Shown: positions 7,357-13,482 of the stretch, piece by piece
How the letters are laid out: each line of letters opens with the position of its first letter
Position numbering within the stretch: the stretch's first letter is position 1
Assembly: GCA_023437285.1 (NCBI GenBank)
Contig: JAEZGP010000542.1
Coordinates: 1 to 13,513, forward strand
Origin: Actinomycetes bacterium
Lineage (GTDB): Bacteria; Actinomycetota; Actinomycetes; Mycobacteriales; Micromonosporaceae
Direction of reading: 5' to 3'
Length of the DNA stretch: 13,513 nucleotides
Notes under the pieces: model-generated
Seen by the model: the letters and a program-made list of their open reading frames with translations, nothing else
Databases searched by the model: none
Told to the model about the DNA's origin: nothing
Program-made: the position numbers and the translations under genes

Positions 7357-7362
7357 AAGCTA
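7357..7362 (-). promoter_or_regulatory. Possible -10 element for a leaderless gntR operon transcript
   Basis: On the minus strand TAGCTT (fits TANNNT) ends 6 bases before the ATG at 7350, the spacing seen in leaderless actinobacterial genes. No SD is present between them. I see no convincing -35 hexamer 16-19 bases further upstream, so the call is weak. Confidence 0.3.
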
Positions 7363-7393
7363 GGTATCGCCCACGTCGCCCAGATATCGCGAT
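7362..7393. repeat. Direct repeat TATCGC spaced 20 bases, second copy in an 8-bp palindrome
   Basis: AGGTATCGC (7362-7370) and AGATATCGC (7382-7390) differ at one base and are phased exactly 20 bases apart. The second copy runs into the palindrome ATCGCGAT (7386-7393). They lie in the divergent gap between gntR and the PPC gene. Two-turn phasing would suit protein binding on one face of the helix, but the repeat is short. Confidence 0.25.
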
Positions 7394-7525
7394 GGTTAGA
7401 ACTGTGTGGCGTGGGCGGGCCAATACGACATAACGGGGTCGGAACCGCCTCTCGCTCTATCGTGGACGCTCGCCGCCGGGCATGCTGTCTGCCTGCCCCT
7501 CGTGATCGCACCGGATGGAGGCTTG

Positions 7526-7987
7526 ATGCGCAGCCGGGAGCTGACCCTCGGACGCACCTTCGCGGTGGTCTTCGACCACGGGGAGGACTTCATGACGGCG
7601 CTGAGCGAGTTCTGCGCGGCCAACGGCGTACGTCAGGGTTATGTGCCGGGCTTCCTCGGCGCGTACAGCAGCGCGGACCTGGTCGCCACGTGCGAGGCCC
7701 CGGCCGACCCGGTCGCTCCCGTGTGGACCCGGCTGCAGGTCGAGTACGTCGAGGCGATCGGCTGCGCCACCCTCGCCTGGGACCCGGACGCCGCCCGCGT
7801 CGTCCCGCACGTGCATCTCGCCACCGGCGTCAAGCGCTACGCCGCCGCCGGGCACACCAGTCACCTGCTCGGCGCCACGGTCCAGTTCGTCAACGAGCTG
7901 CTGGTCTTCGAGGTCGTCGCACCCCAGCTGCGCCGCCCGCCGCGGCCGGACCTCTACAACATCCCCGTGCTCACCCTGGAGGACTAG
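7526..7987 (+). CDS. PPC (PCC/DUF296) domain protein
   Basis: This 153-residue protein consists of essentially one PPC domain (plant and prokaryote conserved, DUF296). Visible landmarks are the opening RTFAVVFDHGEDFMTALSEFCAANGV, the GFLGAYSSADL turn, a central WDPDAARVVPHVHLATG with the conserved H-x-H, and GHTSHLLGATVQFVNELLVFEV. Bacterial members are small trimeric proteins with conserved histidines that may hold a metal; they are sometimes annotated as DNA-binding by analogy with plant AHL proteins, but their function is not settled. The start is ATG at 7526 with GGAGG (7517-7521) four bases before it; the frame is open 40 codons further upstream but without domain character. It is divergent from gntR with 175 bases between, and may share its control region. 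It converges with the Smr gene 13 bases away. Confidence 0.82.
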   Translation: MRSRELTLGRTFAVVFDHGEDFMTALSEFCAANGVRQGYVPGFLGAYSSADLVATCEAPADPVAPVWTRLQVEYVEAIGCATLAWDPDAARVVPHVHLATGVKRYAAAGHTSHLLGATVQFVNELLVFEVVAPQLRRPPRPDLYNIPVLTLED

Positions 7988-8000
7988 GGCGTACGGGGCC

Positions 8001-8252
8001 TCAGAAGCGGAAGTGCACGAAGACGCGGCCGAAGTTCTTCGAGTCCTTCTCGACCCGGTGGTACCGGGCCTTGATCTCCTTCTGGTCCAGGAAGCGCAGG
8101 ACCCGCTTCTTGAGCTGGCCGGAACCCTTACCGGGGATGATCTCGACGAGTTCGGCCTTCTTGCGGACCGCCTCGTCGATGATGTCGCGCAGCGCGCGCT
8201 CGATGTCCTGGTTGCGGTTGTAGATGTCGTGCAGGTCCAGCTTGAGCTTCAC
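8001..8252 (-). CDS. Stand-alone Smr domain protein
   Basis: This 83-residue protein is a bare Smr (small MutS-related) domain. It opens with the LDLH motif (residues 5-8), has the helix DIERALRDIIDEAVRKKAELVEIIPGKG and the nucleotide-contact loop IPGKGSGQLKKRV (39-51; families usually show H-G-x-G or T-G-x-G here), and ends with GRVFVHFRF. Smr domains nick branched DNA or cleave RNA; bacterial homologues include ribosome-rescue nucleases, but this small actinobacterial type is uncharacterised. The start is GTG at 8250-8252, 9 bases after the stop of the upstream Cys-motif gene and without a clear SD, so it is probably translated as part of that three-gene message. Confidence 0.87.
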   Translation of the reverse strand: MKLKLDLHDIYNRNQDIERALRDIIDEAVRKKAELVEIIPGKGSGQLKKRVLRFLDQKEIKARYHRVEKDSKNFGRVFVHFRF

Positions 8253-8261
8253 ACCGCGAAT

Positions 8262-8459
8262 CTACTGGGTCGCGACGGCGGCGCGTCCCCCGGACGTGAG
8301 CACCTTGTGCGCGGCGATGCGCGCGTCGCAGGGCGCGGGCCGGCCGCACGCCCGGCAGCAACCGGTCCACGAGACCTCGGTGTGGGCGGCGAGGACCCGG
8401 CGCGCGGCGGCCACCCGCTCGGCGGAGAAGCGCGCCGCGAAGTCCCGGTCGCCGATCAT
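8262..8459 (-). CDS. Small Cys-motif protein, possible zinc-binding, second tandem paralogue
   Basis: This 65-residue protein is not assigned to a named family. It has a basic helical N-terminal half with ARRVLAAH (19-26) and a cysteine cluster G-C-C-R-A-C-G-R-P-A-P-C (C34, C35, C38, C44), followed by a helix with H51. The C35-x2-C38-x5-C44 spacing with H26 could bind zinc as a CCCH site. The same frame opens further upstream, but ATG at 8457-8459 fits best: it overlaps the TGA of the previous gene by 4 bases. It aligns end to end with the product of that gene. Together with the Smr gene behind it, it forms a compact operon. Function unknown. Confidence 0.65.
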   Translation of the reverse strand: MIGDRDFAARFSAERVAAARRVLAAHTEVSWTGCCRACGRPAPCDARIAAHKVLTSGGRAAVATQ

Positions 8460-8704
8460 CGCGTGGCCTCCGGCGTCGCGCCGGTGACGAGCATCGCGTA
8501 GAGCGCGTCCGGACAGGGCCATTCGGCGCCGCAGTCGATGCACACCCGCCGAACGACGGGACGGGCGGCGTGGATGTCGAGGATGTCGCGCGCCTGGGCG
8601 ACATCGGCCCGGGAGGCCAGTGAGGACAGCGGTACGGACAGGTCACGGTTCATCCGTAGGGGGTCACGTCGCGGTTCTGCCAGCCCATCGCTCCCGGTCA
8701 ACAT
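8456..8704 (-). CDS. Small Cys-motif protein, possible zinc-binding, first tandem paralogue
   Basis: This 82-residue protein is not assigned to a named family. The C-terminal half has ARDILDIH (38-45), then C-I-D-C-G-A-E-W-P-C (C55, C58, C64), the same C-x2-C-G-x4-C layout as the next gene, and a short helix DALYAML. The first 17 residues are Arg/Pro-rich. I start it at ATG 8702-8704 because GGAGAG (8709-8714) sits 4 bases ahead; the internal ATG at 8651-8653 has no SD, although a 65-residue product from there would match its paralogue in length. It is divergent from the XRE regulator gene (174 bases between) and first in the three-gene operon with the Smr gene. Confidence 0.62.
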   Translation of the reverse strand: MLTGSDGLAEPRRDPLRMNRDLSVPLSSLASRADVAQARDILDIHAARPVVRRVCIDCGAEWPCPDALYAMLVTGATPEATR

Positions 8705-8708
8705 ACTT

Positions 8709-8714
8709 CTCTCC
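8709..8714 (-). promoter_or_regulatory. Shine-Dalgarno that decides the 8704 start
   Basis: On the minus strand GGAGAG lies 4 bases before ATG 8704 (GGAGAGAAGT then ATG). The in-frame ATG at 8653 has only pyrimidine-rich sequence ahead of it. Confidence 0.55.
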
Positions 8715-8760
8715 GATCTTTCGCCACCCAAAGTGATGTCAGCAACGCTCTGCGTCAACG

Positions 8761-8771
8761 TTATGGCATAA
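8761..8771. promoter_or_regulatory. 11-base palindrome TTATGGCATAA in the divergent gap
   Basis: TTATG and CATAA mirror each other around one base, in an AT-rich island of the otherwise GC-rich 174-base gap between the Cys-motif operon and the XRE gene. On the minus strand TTGACG (8753-8758) lies just beyond it and could be a -35 hexamer, but no clear -10 follows at the right distance. It may be an operator for the XRE protein or simply promoter DNA. Confidence 0.3.
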
Positions 8772-8878
8772 GTTTGCCTCACGCAGCGCGATCGGGCGAT
8801 TTCGCCACGCTAATCCGTCCCGCCCTGCTTGCTCCCCGTCGTCCGTAACACGAGACTTGTGCCCGGAAGGAGAGGCCC

Positions 8879-9724
8879 ATGCCGAAGCCGATCGGTCCGA
8901 CCATCCCGCGATGGCAGCTCGGCGAGCAGCTGGCCCGGCTGCGCGAAGAAGCGGACCTGTCACAGGCCGACATGGCCAAAAACCTCGGCTGCTCGGTCAG
9001 CAAGATCCAAAAGATCGAGGCCGGCGATGTGGGCATCGTGCGCTCCGAGCTCCTGGCGATGCTCGACGCGTACGGCGCGATGGATGACCCCCTACGCGCG
9101 GAACTCCTCGAACTGCAACGCCTGGGCAAACAGCGCGGCTGGTGGTCCACCTTCGGCCAACTCCCCACGCCCTTCGCCACGCTCCTGGGCATGGAGAGCG
9201 CCGCAACCAGCATCCGCGTTTTCGAACCCATGATCGTCTATGGGCTTCTACAAACCCGGGAATACACCACCGAACTCATCAAGGCGGCGCAGCCCGAACT
9301 CGCCGATGCCGACCGGCAATGGCGGATTCGCCACGCACGACAGGAGCGTGTACTCGGCGATGACCCACCCGCTATACACGTCATTCTCGACGAGGCCGCC
9401 CTCCGCCGTCCCGTGGGCGACAACAAGATCATGCGGGCACAGCTGGAGAGCCTACTCACACTGCCCCAGCACGTCAGTCTGCAAGTCGTTCCCTTTCAGG
9501 CGGGCGGATACCCAGGCCAGCTAGGCCAACTGTCAATATTTGAGTTCCCCCCACGTCTGCATTCACCCGTGGCGTACGCCGAAACCCAGGCCGGGAACCT
9601 ATATTTAGAAAAGGAGGAGGATTTGCGTCGGTGCAACGCACGGTTCGATCGCATCGCCGAGGTTGCACTCAACAGCGAAAAATCCTCCGAACGGATACAA
9701 GAAATCATCGCCACTATCTTTTGA
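8879..9724 (+). CDS. XRE family helix-turn-helix regulator with DUF5753
   Basis: This 281-residue protein has an N-terminal Cro/C1-type HTH (about 14-68: LGEQLARLREEADLSQADMAKNLGCSVSKIQKIEAG) and a large C-terminal DUF5753 domain (about 95-275). The latter is recognisable from YGLLQTREYTTELI, the RHARQERVL helix, IHVILDEAALRRPVG, MRAQLESLL, VSLQVVPFQAGGYPG, FSIFEF-like LSIFEF and VAYAETQAGNLYLE. This architecture is almost confined to actinomycetes, where it occurs in many copies next to DUF397 genes; characterised relatives affect development and antibiotic production (WhiJ/AbaA-like loci in Streptomyces). The start is ATG 8879 with AAGGAG 6 bases ahead. The DUF397 gene follows 13 bases downstream in the same operon. 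The 3' third is visibly richer in A/T than its neighbours. Confidence 0.93.
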   Translation: MPKPIGPTIPRWQLGEQLARLREEADLSQADMAKNLGCSVSKIQKIEAGDVGIVRSELLAMLDAYGAMDDPLRAELLELQRLGKQRGWWSTFGQLPTPFATLLGMESAATSIRVFEPMIVYGLLQTREYTTELIKAAQPELADADRQWRIRHARQERVLGDDPPAIHVILDEAALRRPVGDNKIMRAQLESLLTLPQHVSLQVVPFQAGGYPGQLGQLSIFEFPPRLHSPVAYAETQAGNLYLEKEEDLRRCNARFDRIAEVALNSEKSSERIQEIIATIF

Positions 9725-9737
9725 AATTGGAGACATA

Positions 9738-9941
9738 GTGAACTTGGACCTCACCGGAGCCCAGTGGAAGAAGAGCAGTCGCTCGGCGGGCAACGGGCAG
9801 TGCGTTGAAGTTGCGCTCGTCGGCGACCATGTCGCGGTCCGGGACTCCAAGCACCCGTCTACACTGCCCCTGACCTTCTCCCGCGACGCGTGGGTCTCGT
9901 TCATCAGCGCCGTCAATCGCGGCGACTTCGACGCCGAGTAG
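9738..9941 (+). CDS. DUF397 domain protein
   Basis: This 67-residue protein has the standard DUF397 pattern: LTGAQWKKSSRS (5-16), GNGQCVEVA (18-26), VAVRDSKHP (32-40) and a C-terminal FSRDAWVSFISAVNRGDF. DUF397 proteins are encoded beside XRE/DUF5753 regulators and are thought to antagonise or modulate them. The start is GTG 9738 with GGAG 5 bases ahead, just after the regulator stop; the frame runs further upstream inside the regulator gene, but that part does not belong to the domain. The hairpin at 9953-9984 ends the pair. Confidence 0.92.
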   Translation: MNLDLTGAQWKKSSRSAGNGQCVEVALVGDHVAVRDSKHPSTLPLTFSRDAWVSFISAVNRGDFDAE

Positions 9942-9952
9942 AGGACGGCCCG

Positions 9953-9984
9953 GCGTTCCCCGCCGCGGTTGCGGCGGGGAACGC
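9953..9984 (+). terminator. Perfect 14-bp stem, 4-base loop hairpin after the XRE/DUF397 pair
   Basis: GCGTTCCCCGCCGC (9953-9966) pairs without mismatch with 9971-9984 around the loop GGTT. It begins 11 bases after the DUF397 stop codon. No U-tract follows. Stem length and position make it the strongest terminator-like structure in the window. Confidence 0.8.
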
Positions 9985-10017
9985 TGAACCATTGCGCAAC
10001 GCTGGCACTGTGGACGC

Positions 10018-10686
10018 ATGCAGAGAAGGATCGTCGAACATCTCCGTCCCGCGGCTCTGGCGGTCGGCCTGATCGGGGCGATTGTCCTCACCACGGCCCT
10101 CTTGATCGCATCTCCACCAGGCATCAGGGCGTTAGCGGACTCGCGCAGCGACTGGGACCGACTATCCGCGGTCGGGCAGACTTACGAAGGAATCGCAGCG
10201 ATCCTGGCCGGGCTGGCGTTTTGTGGTGTGGCCGTGTCGCTTCTCCTTCAATGGCGCCAGAACCGATTGACGCAGGTTATCGCTATGGCGGAACGGCAGC
10301 ACGAGCTACAACGTCTTGCTCTGGATAATCCGCAGCTCAGCCACCTCGGCATGCCGTCCGATCGGGATCCAGACACGGACGTCAGGCCCTGGATCTATTG
10401 CCATATGCTCGTCTGGCACTGGCGTCTCAGTTGGGAAATCGGTCAACTCAGTGACAGGCGCTTGGAACACCACGCCCGCGACCTGTTCAGCGCGCCCGAG
10501 GCACAAGACTGGTGGGTTGTCGTACGCGATAGATGGGCGAACAACGACAGCCGACGGTCACGCCGGTTCGTCGCGCTCGTCAACTCAGGATGCCAACGAG
10601 CAGTTGCGGCAAACAACACCAGATCGGATGAACCGCCAGCAACATCGCCACCCGATGGCACGCGTTTACCCAGTAAATCGTCATGA
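10018..10686 (+). CDS. DUF6082-type membrane protein
   Basis: This 222-residue protein has two predicted membrane helices, about 13-32 (ALAVGLIGAIVLTTALLI) and 57-77 (EGIAAILAGLAFCGVAVSLLL). A soluble region follows: the QWRQNRLTQVIAMAERQHELQRLALDNPQL helix, a W-rich segment YCHMLVWHWRLSWEIG and DWWVVVRDRW. The second helix with its S-A-V-G-Q-T-Y-E-G-I-A-A lead and the following Q-x-R/RQH-E-L-x-x-L-A-L block match the actinobacterial DUF6082 family as I remember it, often found near XRE regulators; function unknown. The ATG has no SD ahead of it, so the start is uncertain. The C-terminal 30 residues are Ser/Pro/Asn-rich and look disordered. Codon use is less GC-biased than in the flanking core genes. 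Confidence 0.68.
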   Translation: MQRRIVEHLRPAALAVGLIGAIVLTTALLIASPPGIRALADSRSDWDRLSAVGQTYEGIAAILAGLAFCGVAVSLLLQWRQNRLTQVIAMAERQHELQRLALDNPQLSHLGMPSDRDPDTDVRPWIYCHMLVWHWRLSWEIGQLSDRRLEHHARDLFSAPEAQDWWVVVRDRWANNDSRRSRRFVALVNSGCQRAVAANNTRSDEPPATSPPDGTRLPSKSS

Positions 10687-10742
10687 TCAAGGGGTGGTCG
10701 ATCCGGGTACGGACGACCTACCCTGCAGGGACCGTATCGAGA

Positions 10743-10760
10743 GCGTGACGCCCGTCACGC
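10743..10760. promoter_or_regulatory. 18-base palindrome fitting the Crp/GlxR core, upstream of the acyl-CoA synthetase gene
   Basis: GCGTGACG and CGTCACGC are perfect inverted copies with 2 bases between. Inside them is GTGA-N6-TCAC, the core of the Crp/GlxR binding consensus of actinobacteria, though the outer T and A of the full consensus are replaced by C and G. A further half-site CGTGAC follows at 10764-10769. It sits 25 bases before the start codon, a position suited to repression or to a roadblock. It could also form a weak hairpin ending the preceding gene. Confidence 0.45.
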
Positions 10761-10784
10761 GCCCGTGACCGAAGGATGCCCCCA

Positions 10785-12608
10785 ATGACGCTGGCCCTGC
10801 CGTACCGGTCGATCCCGGACATGTTCCTGCATCGAGTCGCGGCCACGCCCGACACCGAGGCACTCGGCTATCCGACCGCCGACGAGGACATCGCCTGGCT
10901 GACCTGGGCTCAGGTGGGCACGCGCGCCACGGCCATCGCCGCCGGGCTGCGCCAGTTGGGGGTCCGTCACGAGGACCGCGTCGCGATTCTCGCCTCGACG
11001 CGCCTGGAGTGGGTGCTCGCCGACCTCGGCGTCATGTGCGCGGGGGCCGCCACCACCACGGTGTACCCGACGACGGAGCCCGAGGACGCGGCCTTCATCA
11101 TCAGCGACTCCGGCTCCACGGTGCTCATCGCGGAGAACAACGAGCAGGTGACCAAGGTGGCCGGGGCGAGCCTGCCCAGCCTCACCCACATCGTCCTCAT
11201 CGACGGCGAGCCCACGGCCAGCGCTCCCGTGCCCGTACTCACCCTGGCCCAGCTGGAGGCCGACGGCGCCGCCGCCCTCGCCGCGGACCCCGACCTCATC
11301 ACGAACGTGGTCAAGGAGATCGGTCCGGACGATCTCGCCACGCTGATCTACACGTCGGGCACGACGGGCCGGCCCAAGGGCGTCGAACTGCTGCACGCCG
11401 GCTGGGTGTGGGAGGGCGTGGCGCAGGCCGACATCGACCTGCTGCGCCCCAACGACATCCAGTACCTGTGGCTGCCGCTGTCACACTCGTTCGGCAAGAC
11501 GCTGCTGTGCGGGGTGTTGCACGCCGGCGTGCAGACCTATGTGGACGGCCGCGTCGACAAGCTGGTGGTCAACCTGGCCAAGGTGCAGCCCACGGTGCTG
11601 TGCTCGGCGCCGCGCGTGTTCGAGAAGGTGTACAACGCCGCCGTCGCCAACGGCACGTCGGCCGGTGGCCTCAAGGCGAAGATCTTCAACTGGGCGGTCC
11701 GGACCGGCAAGGCCAAGGTCGCGTTGGAGCAGGCGGGCAAGCCCGTCCCGGCGGGCCTCAACCGCAAGCACGCCATCGCCACCAAGCTGGTCTTCTCGAA
11801 GCTACAGGCCCGCCTCGGCGGACGCATCCGGGTGCTGGTGTCCGGGTCGGCCCCGCTGAGCCCGCAGATCTCGGAGTTCTTCTCCGCCGCCGGGCTGCCG
11901 ATCCTGGAGGGGTACGGCCTGACCGAGACGTCGGCCGGCAACTTCGTCAACCGCCCCGGCCGCCTGCGCATCGGTACGGTCGGCCTGGCCATGGGCGACC
12001 TCGAGGCGAAGATCGACAGCGACGGCGAGGTGCTGCTGCGCGGGGTGCCCGTCATGCGCGGCTACCACAACCTGCCCGACGAGACGGCCGCCGCGTTCAC
12101 CGACGACGGTTTCTTCCGCACCGGCGACATCGGCGAACTCGACGCCGACGGGTACCTGAAGATCACCGACCGGAAGAAGGACCTCATCAAGACCTCGGGC
12201 GGCAAGTACGTCGCGCCGAGCCACATCGAGGGCCTGTTCAAGTCGATGGCCCCGCTCGTGTCCCAGGCGCTGGTGATCGGGCAGGCCCGCAACTACTGCA
12301 CGATGGTCGTCACCCTGGACCCCGACGCGCTGGCCACCTGGGCCAAGGGCGGGGAGCTGGAGGGCCGGTCCTACTCGGACCTCGTGGCGGCGCCCGAGAT
12401 TCACGCGGTGGTATCTGGTTACATCGACGAGTTGAATGAGAAGCTCAACCGCTGGGAAACGATTAAGAAGTTCACGATTCTGCCGCGCGACCTGTCCATC
12501 GCCGACGGCGAGCTGACCCCCTCGCTGAAGATCAAGCGACGGGTGGTCGAGGCCAGCTTCGCGCGGGAGATCGAGTCCATGTACGAGGGCACGGTCGCTC
12601 AGCTGTGA
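10785..12608 (+). CDS. fadD: Long-chain acyl-CoA synthetase (AMP-forming), FadD15-like
   Basis: This 607-residue ANL-superfamily enzyme activates fatty acids with ATP to acyl-AMP, then acyl-CoA. Motifs in order: P-loop YTSGTTGRPKG (189-199), substrate-pocket region LPLSHSFGKTLLCG, adenine-binding GYGLTET (376-382), TGD (446-448), the hinge/linker DRKKDLIKTSGGKYVAP (462-478) and the catalytic lysine K582 in LTPSLKIKRR. The insert with KIFNWAVRTGK and the overall length near 600 are typical of the bacterial FadD15/long-chain group rather than short-chain synthetases. I start at ATG 10785 because GAAGGA lies 8 bases ahead; an in-frame ATG at 10776 overlaps that SD. A Crp-like palindrome lies just upstream and a 9-bp hairpin follows the stop codon. 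Confidence 0.93.
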   Translation: MTLALPYRSIPDMFLHRVAATPDTEALGYPTADEDIAWLTWAQVGTRATAIAAGLRQLGVRHEDRVAILASTRLEWVLADLGVMCAGAATTTVYPTTEPEDAAFIISDSGSTVLIAENNEQVTKVAGASLPSLTHIVLIDGEPTASAPVPVLTLAQLEADGAAALAADPDLITNVVKEIGPDDLATLIYTSGTTGRPKGVELLHAGWVWEGVAQADIDLLRPNDIQYLWLPLSHSFGKTLLCGVLHAGVQTYVDGRVDKLVVNLAKVQPTVLCSAPRVFEKVYNAAVANGTSAGGLKAKIFNWAVRTGKAKVALEQAGKPVPAGLNRKHAIATKLVFSKLQARLGGRIRVLVSGSAPLSPQISEFFSAAGLPILEGYGLTETSAGNFVNRPGRLRIGTVGLAMGDLEAKIDSDGEVLLRGVPVMRGYHNLPDETAAAFTDDGFFRTGDIGELDADGYLKITDRKKDLIKTSGGKYVAPSHIEGLFKSMAPLVSQALVIGQARNYCTMVVTLDPDALATWAKGGELEGRSYSDLVAAPEIHAVVSGYIDELNEKLNRWETIKKFTILPRDLSIADGELTPSLKIKRRVVEASFAREIESMYEGTVAQL

Positions 12609-12610
12609 GG

Positions 12611-12636
12611 GTTGGGCGGCCGGCCGCCCGCCCAAC
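12611..12636 (+). terminator. 9-bp hairpin between fadD and the membrane-protein gene
   Basis: GTTGGGCGG (12611-12619) pairs with 12628-12636 around an 8-base loop, beginning 2 bases after the fadD stop. The next SD starts only 6 bases later, so it may be a leaky terminator or simply protect the fadD message. No U-tract. Confidence 0.55.
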
Positions 12637-12657
12637 AACGGTGGAGGACTACCCCTG

Positions 12658-13482
12658 ATGCAACCGAGCGACCCGACCCCGCCGCCCGGGCACTACACGC
12701 CGGGCGCCGGCGGTCCGCCGTCCACGCCGGCCTGGCCGCTGACGCTGGGCGACGCGCTGGAGATCGGCGGCGGCGCGCTGATCTTCCTCTTCTCCTTCGC
12801 GCCGTTCATCTCCACCAGCGTGACGTCGCCCTTCTCGCGCGAAGACCCCATCACCAACTGGTGGAACGCCTGGTCGCTGGAGCTGTTCATGGTGCCGCTG
12901 ACCCTGTTCGTCGTGGTGGCCGGCATCCTGCTCATCGTGCTGGGGCTCAGCCGCAAGTTCTGGTCGCCCCAACGCGAGGTGCTCGGCTTCAAGCCCAACC
13001 AGCTCGCCGTCGGCATCGCGCTGTTCGCGTTCCTGGTCCTGCTCGGGTACGCGCTGTCGCGCAAGACGGCCTACGTCTCCTTCTCGTGGGGCGGGACGCT
13101 GATGCTGATCGGGGCGCTGGCCGCCACGGTCGGCGCGTTCCTCAACCACTTCGGGGTCGGCGGGCAACTGCCGCTGCCCAACCTGCGCCGCCCGGCCACG
13201 CCGCCCGCCGGCTACCCGGCCGGCCAGTACCCGGCAGGTCAGTACCCGACTGAGCAGTACCCCGCGGGGCAGTATCCGACCGAGCAGTACCCGGGCGGGT
13301 ACGCGCAGCCCGCCGCGCCGGACCCGCAGCAGCCGGCCGCGCCACCGCCCGCCGCGCCGCAGGCCGTCGCGCCGCAGACACAAGCGCAGCCGCAGACACA
13401 AGCACAGCCGCAGACACAAGCGCAGCCGCCGGCGCAGGGGCAGCAGCAGCCGGCACCGGGACAGCCGCCGCAGCAGCAGTAG
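12658..13482 (+). CDS. Four-helix membrane protein with a Pro/Gln-rich repeat tail
   Basis: This 274-residue protein has no family I can name with confidence. A Pro/Gly-rich start (1-27) precedes four hydrophobic segments at about 36-53, 76-97, 116-134 and 145-163. Residues 186-215 carry five to six YPxxQ/YPAGQ-YPTEQ pentads, and residues about 238-256 carry three PQTQAQ repeats before a Q/P-rich end. Pro/Gly/Tyr/Gln-rich tails of this kind are common in actinobacterial membrane proteins, where they may self-associate or interact at the cell pole or septum; that is analogy only. The start is ATG 12658 with GGAGG (12643-12647) 10 bases ahead. It lies 49 bases after fadD with a hairpin between. 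The tail's DNA is repetitive, so its length may vary between strains. Confidence 0.75.
   Translation: MQPSDPTPPPGHYTPGAGGPPSTPAWPLTLGDALEIGGGALIFLFSFAPFISTSVTSPFSREDPITNWWNAWSLELFMVPLTLFVVVAGILLIVLGLSRKFWSPQREVLGFKPNQLAVGIALFAFLVLLGYALSRKTAYVSFSWGGTLMLIGALAATVGAFLNHFGVGGQLPLPNLRRPATPPAGYPAGQYPAGQYPTEQYPAGQYPTEQYPGGYAQPAAPDPQQPAAPPPAAPQAVAPQTQAQPQTQAQPQTQAQPPAQGQQQPAPGQPPQQQ
13213..13302 (+). repeat. 15-base coding repeats (YPxxQ pentads)
   Basis: Six degenerate 15-base units encode Y-P-[AT]-[GE]-Q in the tail of the membrane protein; the units alternate between the AG and TE versions. Several synonymous differences (TAC/TAT, CCG/CCC) show the repeats are not fresh copies. Confidence 0.7.
13372..13425 (+). 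repeat. Three tandem 18-base repeats (PQTQAQ)
   Basis: Units at 13372-13389, 13390-13407 and 13408-13425 follow CCGCAGACACAAGCGCAG; the second differs only by G to A at 13404. The near identity suggests recent expansion by slippage or unequal exchange. Confidence 0.8.

Noticed and set aside
7406..7525. Upstream extension of the PPC gene to an ATG at 7406
   Set aside because: No SD there and the extra 40 residues do not belong to the PPC domain; GGAGG sits right before ATG 7526.
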